Shown here: positions 10,129-22,600 of the stretch, in pieces
How positions within the stretch are numbered: position 1 is the stretch's first letter
Layout of the letters: every line of letters starts with the position of its first letter
Source of the DNA: Cladopsammia gracilis
Taxonomy: Eukaryota > Cnidaria > Anthozoa > Scleractinia > Dendrophylliidae
Length of the DNA stretch: 64,000 nt
Reading direction: 5' to 3'
Assembly (NCBI GenBank): GCA_022457155.1
Contig: JAJGOT010000194.1
Location: forward strand, 1,299,501-1,363,500
Position numbers and translations under genes: made by a program
The notes under the pieces: generated by a model
The model's input: the letters and a program-made list of their open reading frames with translations, nothing else
What the model was told of the DNA's origin: nothing
Database searches by the model: none

Positions 10129-10250
10129 GGGACATCTGTACTTACCAAAGCCTCGCTTTCACGATACTTCTGCCCAGTCTCCATTGCTCGCGAATTATCC
10201 TGAGAAAGAGCTATTGGAATGTAGCCTTATTAACTGGTCAGCGGAATTAC

Positions 10251-11007
10251 CAAGAAAAGTTTTCAAGTGATAGAAGGAGTAAAAATTTGCATATTTGTTC
10301 ATGTAAACTATATCTCATTCAACGCCTCATGTATTCACAAGATAAAAAGTGTGGAAAGGTTTTTGCATGATTCAGGTCTCGTACCACTGACCATTTGCAA
10401 GTATGATCTCTTTCCCGTTGCCTGTTTATAAAATAATGGCTGTTACAGTTTTCATTGTTGCACTTAATAAAAAAACTTTCATTGATTTAAGGTTACAGCT
10501 TATGGTTTTAGAAGTGTCTATGCTGCACAAGCACGGGAGACAAAAACCAGTCACAATCACACATGTAATTACATGTATGTACATGTATATTATCTATTAG
10601 ATTATCCATCCTAACAGTACAAAAGAGCTCTAACTAAAGACAATAGACTGCAGCTCTGCAGAAAGAAATCAATAATAGGAGCACTTGTAAACTTAACATC
10701 AGGAAGAGGACTGAAATTTTGTCAGGTTGAAATAACATTTAGGATCGATGCTCAAAAAGTGTTCTCTGTATGCACTTACAATACATATAATAGATCCCTT
10801 TTAATAGAATAAATACAGAGAGTAGAGGCCTAGGATCTACTGTATCAGTACCTGATCCAAAACATACAGATGCCAATACAGCAGATAATTACACCATGAC
10901 TATCCAAAGCTTATCCCATTACTTTATTTACTCTGTAACTATATATGGTACTGCTCAAATAAAAACTGGAGCCACTAAATTCAACGTTGCAAAAGATAGA
11001 CCCTTAC
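10251..11007. other. Intron or intergenic stretch of gene 1, nothing recognised
   Basis: AT-rich. The next expected exon of the alpha-2-macroglobulin-like gene was looked for on the minus strand and not found. Confidence 0.4.
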
Positions 11008-11157
11008 ATCATCTAAAGTCAGCTCATTTCCTCCTTTCAACAAATGAACACTTTTGTCGACAGCAGTGACAGCAACTTGAGACCCAGGAGCTGCATTGAT
11101 GATGAGTCTGCTTGGCTCTCCTGGTTTCCTGACTCTGTCAGCAAATCGTACATTCAC
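11008..11157 (-). CDS. Gene 1 exon 15 (MG6, bait-flanking region)
   Basis: Fifty codons between CACACAG and GTAAGG, phase 0 at both ends. Contains INAAPGSQVAVTAVDKSVHL, the conserved A2M_BRD stretch (PGSxVxLxAVDKSVLLL). Confidence 0.9.
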
Positions 11158-14100
11158 CTGTGTGAAAACGAGTGAAGGTAACCCATCAGTGACGTTAATC
11201 AAAGATTCCTATATAGCTATGAGCTTATTCATGAATACAAAACAACCCTCTCCTACGCATTTTGTTCCACTGACCTCCCCCCTTCCCCACCCTCCCCTCC
11301 CTCCAACGCCGTCTCCATGGTTAAGGCAGGTGACCATTACCTATCAGATTTGGAACGGGCAAAATAATTTTACATGCGGAAGCCTTGTACCCTTCAGCAT
11401 TATGTCTGCTGGTATCAAAATTTCAATTGCATTTTGCTACTAGAATAACATACTTCCACACAATGTTTCGTTATAACAAAATTCTTTCATTGTAACTTTA
11501 TTTAAATATTGCCACTGAAAACCCTCAAAAGGAAGAGCTCAAAAAAAGTGTTGTTATGTATCTTAATGATGAGGAATTGATGATCAGGGTTCTGTCTAGC
11601 AGAATTGAGAGATGTAGCAGTGCTCGACCTTAGCGGTAGTCCACTAGCCTAGGGCTAGTAAAAATTGGGTTTGGGCTAGTAAAATTTGAGAACCACTAGC
11701 CACTGGGCTAGTCGTGTTAGAAGAGGTTTTGAAAAGGTAAATAAAGAAAAAATGTAGATCGCCAAAGAGAAAGAAAAAGAAAGAATGAAAGTTTTCTCGC
11801 ATTTTACGATAGATAACTCCATGGCCGACTCCAGCAAAAGACTGCTAGGAATACTGAACACTAGTGGAGCCCAGTAACTCACGGACAGGCCGCCGTCTTG
11901 TAATATGATTATCGCCATCTTGGATTTTGATCATTGCTCGCTCGCTCGCCACGCTTGATTGGGGCACTTGATAGACTTGCCACAAGTCGACTGCGAAGCC
12001 CCCGAGAGCGAAAAGCAAGCGACGAGTATGAAAAGAATAGACTCCTTTTTTGCGAACGTTCCAAGCGAATATGATATTTCCAAGAAGAAGCAGCCTGAAG
12101 ATAAGAAAGAAGATGATGAAGCACAACCAAAAAATACTTTGAATTCAGGGACAAGCGAGACATTTTCATCCAGAGTGGAAAACAACATTACCTTGGGTAT
12201 ATTACTCCGTCGCGGATGGGAAAATGTACTGTCAGACCATAAATAAACAGTTAACCAACCTTTCATTAGTGTGTTAATTTAGATAGTTAACCATTTTATT
12301 TTACTACTCTTCTGTTCAGCATGTACTTTTACTTGTAACTCATATCTTCTTCCTCTTTCATCGTCGCTGGTGGACAATCAACAAGCTCCGCATGATTGTA
12401 CAGTAATAATCTCGCCAATAAATCAAACATAAAAAGCACAACATCAATTTATTAGTATTCAGACAATCAGATAATTCTGGTGTTTGTAGACTTGCCTACA
12501 AGTTGAGCGCAGCGAGCGCGGAGCGCGATGCCCGACCGAAATAAAAGTGAGCGCGGCGCGCGACCGAAAGCTTGAGCCTAAGGCTTGGCTACCAGGTGAT
12601 GCCTGCTGGCTAGTAAATTTTAAACCTCACTAGCCCAAGGACTACAACCCTGGCCAATACTTCTTGGGACAATCACCGAAATTGCACGCAAAAATACGCT
12701 TCGCGAATATATTGTTATCCTACTACGTAGAATACATCTCAATCTTGTTATCACGTGCTATTTCAGCCCCCCCTCCCTCCCTCCCCAGAGCAATGTTGAT
12801 TGCCATGACAAGAATTTTGAACCGGTAAGATCAACATTGCACTAGGGGGGAGGGGGAAAGGGGACTGCGGCATATCGTGGCGTTTTTTGGTTAAGTGTCC
12901 CAAGAGTATTGGCCAGGGTTGTAGTAAGTTAAAAGTTAAGGTTGAGCACTGTGGAGGCTTCCCCCCATTGAAGTAAATATATCAGAAAGATAATCCAGGT
13001 GTGCATGAAGTGTGCATGAAGTGTACATGAAGTAAGTGTACATGAAGTAAGTGTACATGTGTACACTTACTTCATGTGTACACAGTGTACATGAAGTAAG
13101 CATTCCCTGCAGTCAAAGGATGCTACAGTAGAACCCCGATATAACAAAGTGCCAAGGGACTGACAGAGAAGATGTGTTCATTAAAATGGGGTAGTCCCGC
13201 ACTTGTCCAAACGATGTCTGTGATTCGCTAAGAAAACAATAGATTTGTCCCGCTGGATTAGGGATAGGGGCATTGTTCAAGTGATATATCAATTGTATCG
13301 TTCGCCAATCACAGACATTGATCGTTTTGGCATGCAGCAACGACCCCGCACTTATAATGGGGGTTTTGTTATATCGAGGTTCGGTTCCATACATTGTATT
13401 ATTTTATTACGTTTGTTATACCAGCGTTTTCATTATAAAGGTTCAATATATCGGGGTTCCACTGTATAGCAAAACCTTGAATGGGAACTGGGTTTGTTCC
13501 AAACAAAATGTGTCTTATTTTAATTCTGCACACTTAACCAGCTCACGACTAGTATGAGAAAGAAAATGCTGCACAAGTACAAAACAAGAATACATCAATC
13601 TACTACAGTGAGTGTATACCTTGTTTTCCAAAGTGTCCTCGATATCAACTGGCATGTTGTCGGCAACAGTTTCCCCGTCATCCCGCACATGGAAAAGCAA
13701 GAGGTGGCATGATGGCACCATCTTCTGGGTCACATTAAACTTGATGAATCCCTGGCTAGCGAACATTTCTTTATCCTTGGAATTTTTGAAGGCTTTCACG
13801 CCTGGATAATAATCAACTGAATGAAGTTTTCTTCCCTGGACAACACGCTTTCCACGACAAATCACCTTGAATCAAGAAAAGAACAAACAATAGTAACTGA
13901 ATGCGTCAATCGGCATCGCGTCGTAGACATGTGAAATCTCTTTGTAGGTTTGTGGAATCAAAAAAGTTCTCGATACTTGAAAACAACGCCAGCTTAAAAT
14001 TAATCAGAAGAAATATCCATATATTTGCTTCCCTTGACATATCTAACCTACATGTAATGCTGGTGAACAGAGCCGATAAAATATTTTCCCGCATTAAAAT

Positions 14101-17100
14101 GTAAAACCACAGCTACTTTACTCAACATACCAGCTGTCTTGCTGTGTTTGTTTACAGGTACATGCGGTGTATGTTATTATTAGTTTGAAATCAATCTTCC
14201 TTTTCTCGCTATTTTTTTTGCCCCTTCTGTAGTACAGGCACATATAATAATTTAACTTTAACTAGCCCGATTATTGTGGTTGTTCCAAAAAGTGATAACT
14301 CTGTGAGAATTTACAGAGACTATAAGGCGACTATCAATCAATCGGTTGAAGATGAGCAATATGTCCTTCCCACCTCTCAGGATTTATACACTGCACTAGC
14401 TGGCTCTAAAGTATTTAGCAAACTTGATCTATTACATGCCTATGCTCAGTTGAATGTCGGCCTTTTCTACAAAACGAAAACCCTATTGATAAGGTGATTT
14501 TTGGCTTCCGGCAAAGCGTTTTAGCGAGGGTCTTCATTTTGTAGTTTGACCCGGCCTTTTCTACAGAACGAAGACCCTATCGATAAGGTGTATTTCAGCC
14601 TCTGGCAATGCATTTTATTGAGGGTCTTCGTTTTGTAGTTTGACCCGGCCTTTTCTACAAAACGAAGACCCTATCAATAAGGTGCCTCTTGGATTGCGAG
14701 GAACTGAAGTGTTTCATGAGTTAGCCACCATCCGTATGTAGTTTTACATCAGTATTACATGGGTCTTAGGTCTTAGGTAGACACCCGTCAAATGATCATC
14801 CGGAGGTCGTGGGTTCGAATCCCACCGAGGTCAAAGATTTTTTTCTTTCCCTCGTGTGGTCCCTCATTTCCTTACTAGGGCTAACGCTTAGTACAGGGAA
14901 ATTTATGGGTTTACCTTAGCACTATAATTTACACACAGCGTTAATTGTCTGATTCCTTGTTTGTTACCCGTCAAATGAGACCACTGAGTTGGACATTTCT
15001 GTCCCTGAGTCTCATGAGCAATCCAGCGCTGTTTTAGGTGTTAGTCCAGTTTCTAACAGTGTACCACAGCTGCCAATCAGTGTTTCATATGAAGAGGTTG
15101 AGCCTAGCCTTAAACAAGAGAATGTAAGCACGCCAACCCCAGTTGTTTTGAGGCGATCAGAGAGAATCCGGAAACCTGTTGACCAACTTAATTTGCAGTT
15201 GTTATTATTGCTAACGTTTGTTACTTGTTGTAGTTACATGTCATCCCTAAGGGGAAAGCAGTGTTAATAATATATCAAGTGCCCATAGGTTATAGTGAAC
15301 TGTGCAATTACCCAGACTGCTTTGGTAAATAAAGTTGATGTTGAGAACCGCCATGTTGGATCTAACCTCGTGTCTTGACTCTTGTGTCTAACTCACAATA
15401 TATTACACCAGGAATAGTTAATTAAAAAACAAAACTTAGAAAAAGTAAAAAGTAAAAAGTAAATTAAAAACCCAACAAGATAAAATGTATACTTACTTGG
15501 AAATGGAAGGTGATGCTTTTTGTTTCCTTGCTTGTAGTGAAATCAAACATCACTTTTGCAGTTGATCCTACCTGTTGAATAAAAAGTATCTCAAAGTTTG
15601 AATCCTACAACTATTATTTAGCTTTCTGAAAGGAATTAAACTGTTGTTTTGTGTTAGCATACTCTCCAATGGCCTTTTCAGTGCTAGCTACATGATGCGG
15701 GAATGCTTCCATTTAGTTAGAAACCTTATAATGTTAATATGTTATTATACAACTGGTTTACCAACTGGGTGACAGCACTGTTCAGTTTAAGGGTTCAAAA
15801 AGCCCTCAGATTAGCATCCTTGCTTTAGAAAAGTCTACAAACTCAGTGAAATATTAATTGTTTATTTTTTGCGCCATGGAGAAGCTCAGGCGCACCACCA
15901 AACATTTTACCAATCATACAGTTGGTAAGTCGAAAGGAATGTTGATACATTGACTCTTTTTAGTTGTAATTAAGCATGTACTGCTGTCTGTTGTCAATAG
16001 CTCTACGGGATCGCTTAATTATGCTCTCCTGCAAATATACAGTTGCAATGCTGTTAGTTTTTAACATGAATTTTACAAAACAATATTAACACTATAGATT
16101 TATGTTCCATATTATTTTTAATTAAATAAATACACATTTCAATTTCATTATTCTCACCTTTAGTGGAGAGGTAATCTTTTCCATTCCAATGTAACTGTTA
16201 CTTGGAGAATACCAACGTTTTTTTACATTATGCCTTGCTAAAGTTTTACCTTTGTATCTTGCCTAAAAATGATACACACACAAAAAAATTTAATCAAGAG
16301 CCAACACTTGAGGACGGTCATAAAATAAAATAAATCACTTTATTTAAGTGTCAATTGGTATTTAGTGCTCAAGCACTAATTGGAGACACTAAATATAGAA
16401 ACAAATATTGCAAATTGAACATAACATGTTAAAAATCCCAACTGGCAGGAGGCAGACCAGTTGGCTATTTTACACAAGCGTGGCCGAGGAGTTGAACTCA
16501 GCTCTACCGTGAAACAACTCCAGATGGTGATCAGAGCGGGACTTGAACCCAGGACCAACGGGTTTCAAGTCCAGCGCCCTAACCACTCGACCACGCTGCC
16601 TCCTAAATGCTAATAGTTTATGCACATCTCACTGCTAACACAATGCAATGTCGCATTAATGTCATTCCACATTATGATGAGGGCACACACCTACACACCC
16701 ACATACTACTTACCACCAAGCAAGGATGAAAAATAAATGTTTTAACATAATTATTAAAATACATAAAGGTCTGGTAGCCATTGCATTGACTTTGCTTTAA
16801 TACAATTAACTCGCATGGATGGTTGGTGACCCTTATCTGATTTCGTAAATCGGTTCAAGCCTGTAAATACACGTAGGTAGTCATTTGTCAGTCCGTGGGA
16901 AAATATTGACCTGACAAGAAGTCAGCCTGGGCGGACAGACTGCATGGTTTATCTTTACTGAAAAGTGCCTGGTATTTAAAGCTAACTACGGAAAGTTTTC
17001 TATGTTTCACAGAGAGAAAAGATTTTCCTAGTCCTAGTTTCCCACTACTCAGTCCGTCTGTCAGGCCACTGGGTAAACTTTCACCAGTCAAAATGCCGAA

Positions 17101-19604
17101 TTTACTGGACACTATTGTCAGACGACAGGCTGTTATTTGCAGCCTTGCAGTTTCTTTACCAATTTTATACACCTTCTGAAAAAAAAAAGAAAAACGATTT
17201 GTCTTTTTGAATTGTTTTATTTTTTGTTACCCATGTGCAACAAATGGAGCTTGGCCAGGCCAAAAATCCCAACAAGGACCCTGTAGCTGAGAGTTGGAAA
17301 CTGAACTTCTCCGTCAGGAGTCCTTAGGCGGAGTCGTTTCTCCTCTCACTCTTGCCGTAGCCACTTCTGCCTTGAACTCTCGTATCCGTTCACATGGCCT
17401 ATCCTGGCGAGAAATGTGGACACAGCGGGACCAGTTGTCAAACCAGCAGTTACCCCTTGCCGACGACCATTTAATTGCCCTCCAGCACGAGCAGCGGCTA
17501 TCCAACCACCCCCACAGTGAGCATTCCAAAGCCCCCTTACAGCAAAGGCGTCCTACTCGTTTAATTGATGTTGGTGAACAAACGAGTCCACTTTTCTAAT
17601 GTTATTTTTGTTCCAGTTTGTAGGTTTGTAGGGCATAGGTTCAGCTTTATTGTCTCAGAATTACTGGTGTCATGTTGCCTCGACTCTCTATAAGCCGGAC
17701 ACCTCTCTAAGATGGACAGTTGGGGCTGGTCTTGATGGTGTCTGTCTTAGAGAGAGTTGACTGTACACTAAAAGATCAGAACTTACCTCCAATGCCAGGG
17801 ATTTTGCCTTCTGTGAAATGTTTTTACCAGGAACCACAAAATCAACAATTCCATTTTCTAGCACAATGAACTGCTTTCTGAACACCTCTGTGGATATGGA
17901 TGTAATTTTAGCAATTATTTCAACTGACTCTCCTCTGAGTGGGCTTCCATCAATCATAGTGGCCTTCACCTACACAGGCAAACATGTATTGATCAGACAA
18001 AGAAGATATTGACATAAATATCATAAATTATCAAAGGGTTCGGTGCATATTTTTTCAATCACAATTATTGTATTTTTTTTATGCAAAAGACCTGGTACAT
18101 ATTTCTAACATCCTGTTTTCCTAGCTCTGCTATAAATAATATTATAAACCTTTTTACCTGCCCAGTAAATGCCATGCCTGGTTTTAAGACTGTGGGTGTC
18201 GAAGAAAGAAACTCCAGTTTTGTGGTTTCTTTAACAATTTGTGTTTCTGTTCCTGTAGCATTTTGGGAAACTCCGGTTGCTGCCTCTTTCACAGTGGCGT
18301 CAATAGCAACTTTTCTGTTGATACCAGTCCCTTGCTTGATTTGTAACAGTTTTGGATTGACAGAGACTTCAGTGCAACCATTGATCTATAAAAAACAAAA
18401 AATTAATGATGAAATTATACTTAACAGGACTGAATACCAACTTATAACTACCTTCTTCAAAAACAGCTCCTTGACAGGACTCTTCTGTTAATACTGAAAC
18501 ATTGATTCAGGTTAAACATTAAACCGTACATACTCATGCAACACTATAGTAGTGACCATGCATTAAATAAAAAAATATAAATGTATATCTAATTCAATTT
18601 TCTATTACTTCACTAGCTGCTTTAGAATATCTAGTAAAAAAAATATCAAAGGGGCTCTAAGAACCGCAATCTCATGAATAATGAAACAACTTACGGTTAA
18701 TTTTAGTTTTTCTTGATGACTACAATAATATGCATATTCAGTTTACAAATAAGAAAACAATTTAGCATGATATAAATATGCATTGACTGAAACGAGGCAT
18801 AAGGTATTAAATTCGCTAGCAGACACTTTAGCAGTGAAACTGAGCTGAATGGGGAGATTGGCCATGTGACCGATGTACATGAACCTAAACATGGCGAGTT
18901 TATGTGAAGTTGATTGGCTGATAATCTATGAGCATATGCAGGCTTGAAATCTAATTGGCTGTTAAGAATAGGGGGCGGGTAAAAATAGATTTTTATGATG
19001 CAAAGTACAAAAGATCGATTAACAGGAAAAACACTGGCAAACAGCAGGGAGCTTTTAATTTCAATTGAGCTAAACATTAACTCCAGTTTATGCTCAGGCA
19101 GAAACAGCCATTAATATCAACACACAATTGAAGGCACATATATTGTGGGAGAAGGTAGGGGGATAAGCGTTGTCCAGGAGCCACGTGCTGCTTGCCATGT
19201 GCAAGGCCAGTCAATGGGGCTAGCCATTCAGCGAGCGGCATACATGTATAAACCATGAGATGGGTGTCATGGAGCACACCTACTCTGAGCAGCATGGACC
19301 TATGCCAAGCTCCTAGAAGGTCACTTAGTGAGGGGAAGTGGACGTCACCACTGTTTCTCACCCAAGCTAAGGCAACCCAGGCATCACTCCAGTGTGTGAC
19401 TGAAGGGTTGACGCCAGCAATGCTTTTTCCCCAAACCATTTTATTAACACTAAAACCGCATAACAAATTACATTATGTAAGTGTATATTATAATTTTTTG
19501 TGTGAAATAAACAAGAAATGTTATAAGCAGATGGACGAGAATGGCCTACCTAGCAGTACAAAACCAGAGAGTGGTAACAATGGGTGGTGAAATAAACACG
19601 TGAC

Positions 19605-19645
<41 letters not shown>

Positions 19646-22600
19646 TTTATTGTTTATATAGCGCAAAAAACATTTATATATGATCTAATGCGCTTTACAT
19701 TAAGCAGTGAAACTGAGCTCAATGGGGAGATCGGCCGTGACCAATGTACATGAACCTGGCGAGTTTACATGAAGCTGATTGGCTGATAATCTATGAGCAC
19801 GTGCAGGCTTGAAATCTAATTGGCTGTTAAGAATAGGGGGCAAGTAAAAGTATGTGTTTACGATGCAAAGTACAAAAGATCAATTAACAGGAAAAACATT
19901 CCCATTAATTTTAACGCACAATTGACAGGCACATATTTTGTGGGAGAAGGTAGGGGGATAAACGTTGTCCACGACCCAAGTGCTGCCTGCCGCATGCAAG
20001 GCCAGCCAATGGGGCTAGCCAGTCAGCAAGTGGCATATAAACCATGATTGGTGTCATGGAGCACAGCTACTTTGAGCAGCATGTACCTATTTCAAGCTCC
20101 TAGAAGGTCGCTTAGTGAGGGGAAGTGGACCGTTTCTCACATATATGTGAGCCAATGACATAAAATAGCCCCATTCTGCGCCACCTTTGGTAATTTTATT
20201 TCTTTTTATAACTTTATTATTTTATTTAATGGTCAGTTTACAAAGTTATAGTGGACCTCTTGTGGGCCAAAGGCCCACTGCGGAGCCCCATACTCATAGA
20301 ACCTATGCCCATCATACCCCGTAGTCGTGGCTAGTGGAATGTTGCACGGGTGCGTCGGTCCGTGTGTGGCCCACTGCTGCCGCCCGACGTTGGGCAGGGC
20401 AAGCTCGCGGGCGCATATGACGTCGTAAAGCATGCGCATGACGCCACACAACATCTAAGCAATTTTGAAATCAAAGCAAGGCTTTGTTTTTCGCGTGGCT
20501 ACACGGCCAAATGTCACACCGGCTCAGTAAACACTTTGATGTTATGCTGTGTTTAGCGGAGAAAAACATTTTGAATTACAGTCGTTATTTCCCTGCATTT
20601 TTTCGCGGTTAAATGCTACTCAAGACAGGGATACTTAGTTTTGGAGAATTGTTTATAAAACATGCTCAAATTCAGTCCTTTCATGATTTCTTTCATCGAA
20701 GACAGCTCGGCCTTTGATGCGCTATAAATGGTTCACGTTTCGCTTTTAAACAAACTTATGGATAGTTGAATAAAATTTTCAGCTTTTTCTACGCCTGGCG
20801 AAAGCAGCTCTGGCAGAGAAATTGATGATAATAGTCGTTTCTCCATTGATTTCAGTAATGCGAGATCAAGTCAAACTTCTCTGAGAAATGTTGAAGCAAT
20901 CAATGCCGATTTATTAAATTAATAAAACGGCATTATAATGCCTGTAAACTGTTTTGGTATAAAAGGAAGTAATCATTACTTCTTTAAACCAAAATAAATT
21001 AACACGCATTATAACATCTATCAATACTTTTTTCTTTATGTTTTGCTAATTATAAGCTATTGTTTCATTCAGTGTTGTGAGACAAATGAGACCTGGCCTT
21101 CCCTTGGAGTACCTTTTCATAGTGCAACTTCAATGTGTCAATGTACCTGATTTCTGCAGAGCAAAAATTATATCTGCACAAAATGTGATATTTGGTGCTC
21201 ATTTATTTGCATTTTTTAGATTTAAAGGCTCAAGTGTCTAAATACACTGTAGATGTCTAATTATATAGACACAGCTACTGCTCATGTTTTAGACAATTAA
21301 CAAAATAGCTGATGGTTTCCAAAATAACACTTACCTCCTTTTCCACAGTTGTTTGTGAAATGTACTCATGTCTAAAGAGCACTGTCACATTCCCTTTCAC
21401 AGGCTGCCCATATGTGTACCTATAGGATTACAGACAATTGCCTCATTGAGATGGTATTTTAATGCTTCACACATGTAAAGCAAGGCTGTCATTATCAGCA
21501 GGCAACCACCTTTTATGATAAGTTGCTGTGGTGAAAATGACTGGTAACTCAAAGTTGGAAAATGACTAATAAAAGGACAATTAACAGCCATGGAAGACTA
21601 TCATCATTCTTTGTGTAGCAAGCTATTACTCAAAGCTAAATGAAAACCCTGCACAGTGAAACCAACTACTTCTTAAGACAAAGTGCACAAACTGTTGTTA
21701 TTAGTAATAAGTGCAGGGCAAATCTGTTAGGTGCCCATATTAACAGATCATAATGACCATTAAATTTTCAAAATGAATTGTACTGGGTTAAAATAATATT
21801 AATAGGATAAAATATATAAGTTCATCACGAACCAGCAGATCCGTGCAGATAGTTCGTGGTTAATTTTGATGTAGTATTGTTTAAGGGGATCTGTGGCTGT
21901 GTGTTGTGAAAATTGGTCTGGGTGTAGGTAGTGTTGAGTTGAGCATCTCAATTTCAAACAGGTTTGCAAATGGAAGGATGTGGCCCAATTAAGTGAACTA
22001 AACAACCTGTTTCTGTAATATAATGTCTACCAGAAAAGTACAGAAATTTGATGCATCCAAAATGAAGGCTTTCTTTAAGGAATTAATTTTTCCAAATCAA
22101 TCACAAATTTGTTGGTACTTACTGAGCACAAATGGTTGCTGTAATGTCATTAACATCGGTTAAAGCCACAAAGGATGGGGGTGTGATGGTCACCTCAAAT
22201 TTGGGCAGCACTGTGTTAGGCAAACAGATAAATTAAACAGATTGTTATTTACTATGAAGAAAGATGCCTGTATTTAAAATTCCACCACAAGTAAACCCAT
22301 CATAAATTGTGTTGTTCCAGAAAATATCCATCCCTCGTGAAGGGTGATTAAAAGCCCCCCAAACCCCTCTGGAATTCCAGTTTGGCTTCTTAAACCTTTC
22401 CTTTAAAAATTGATAACTTTGTAAATGCTACTCTCACTTGGAATTACCAATGATATTCCATGTGGGTGTGGAGAGGGGTATGGATAAATTATTTCCTGGA
22501 ACTGCACATTGGAGTCAAGTGTCTGTTCTTGACCCGAACTAATGGTAATACATGTGCATTACATACCATATTTATCAACTTTGAAAATGACTATCTTCTT

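Larger units (their letters stand above)
3741..10250. mobile_element. ISL2EU-like DNA transposon, decayed, with nested element A
   Basis: A YqaJ-type nuclease fragment (plus strand, 4095-4673) and a SAP-THAP-HTH-DDE transposase (minus strand, 10128-4920) converge. This pairing matches the ISL2EU superfamily as I recall it. The outer ends are approximate: I did not find the terminal repeats, and the limits come from the coding content and the composition change. The element is inactive, since the transposase carries two frameshifts, a nonsense codon and a 3.5-kb insertion, and the nuclease lacks its N-terminal part. It lies at the left, downstream of the last visible exon of host gene 1. Confidence 0.6.
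11616..12948 (+). mobile_element. hAT-like non-autonomous element with N-terminal ORF
   Basis: Ends CAGTGCTCGACCTTA and the complement of CAGTGCTCAACCTTA form terminal inverted repeats of hAT style (CAGxG). I could not confirm an 8-bp target duplication. The interior has repeated GGGCTAGT/ACTAGCC words near both ends and an open frame (11959-12246). A smaller inverted-repeat element (12641-12925) sits near the right end. It lies in a gene 1 intron. Confidence 0.55.

Noticed and set aside
14800..14840. Functional tRNA gene
   Set aside because: Only the T-arm and box B are convincing; no matching acceptor or D-arm.
16520..16603. tRNA-Ser(UGA) gene
   Set aside because: The tRNA-like head is followed by a body shared with the copy at 38.4 kb, so it is a SINE; some stems also mismatch.
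16888..17172. Minus-strand frame of 94 codons after a T-rich tract and AG, looking like an extra exon of gene 1
   Set aside because: No A2M-family resemblance, no good donor, and exons 11 and 12 already join in phase without it.
20233..20556. GC-richer patch as a promoter or CpG island of another gene
   Set aside because: No associated exon, TATA or transcript-like structure could be supported.
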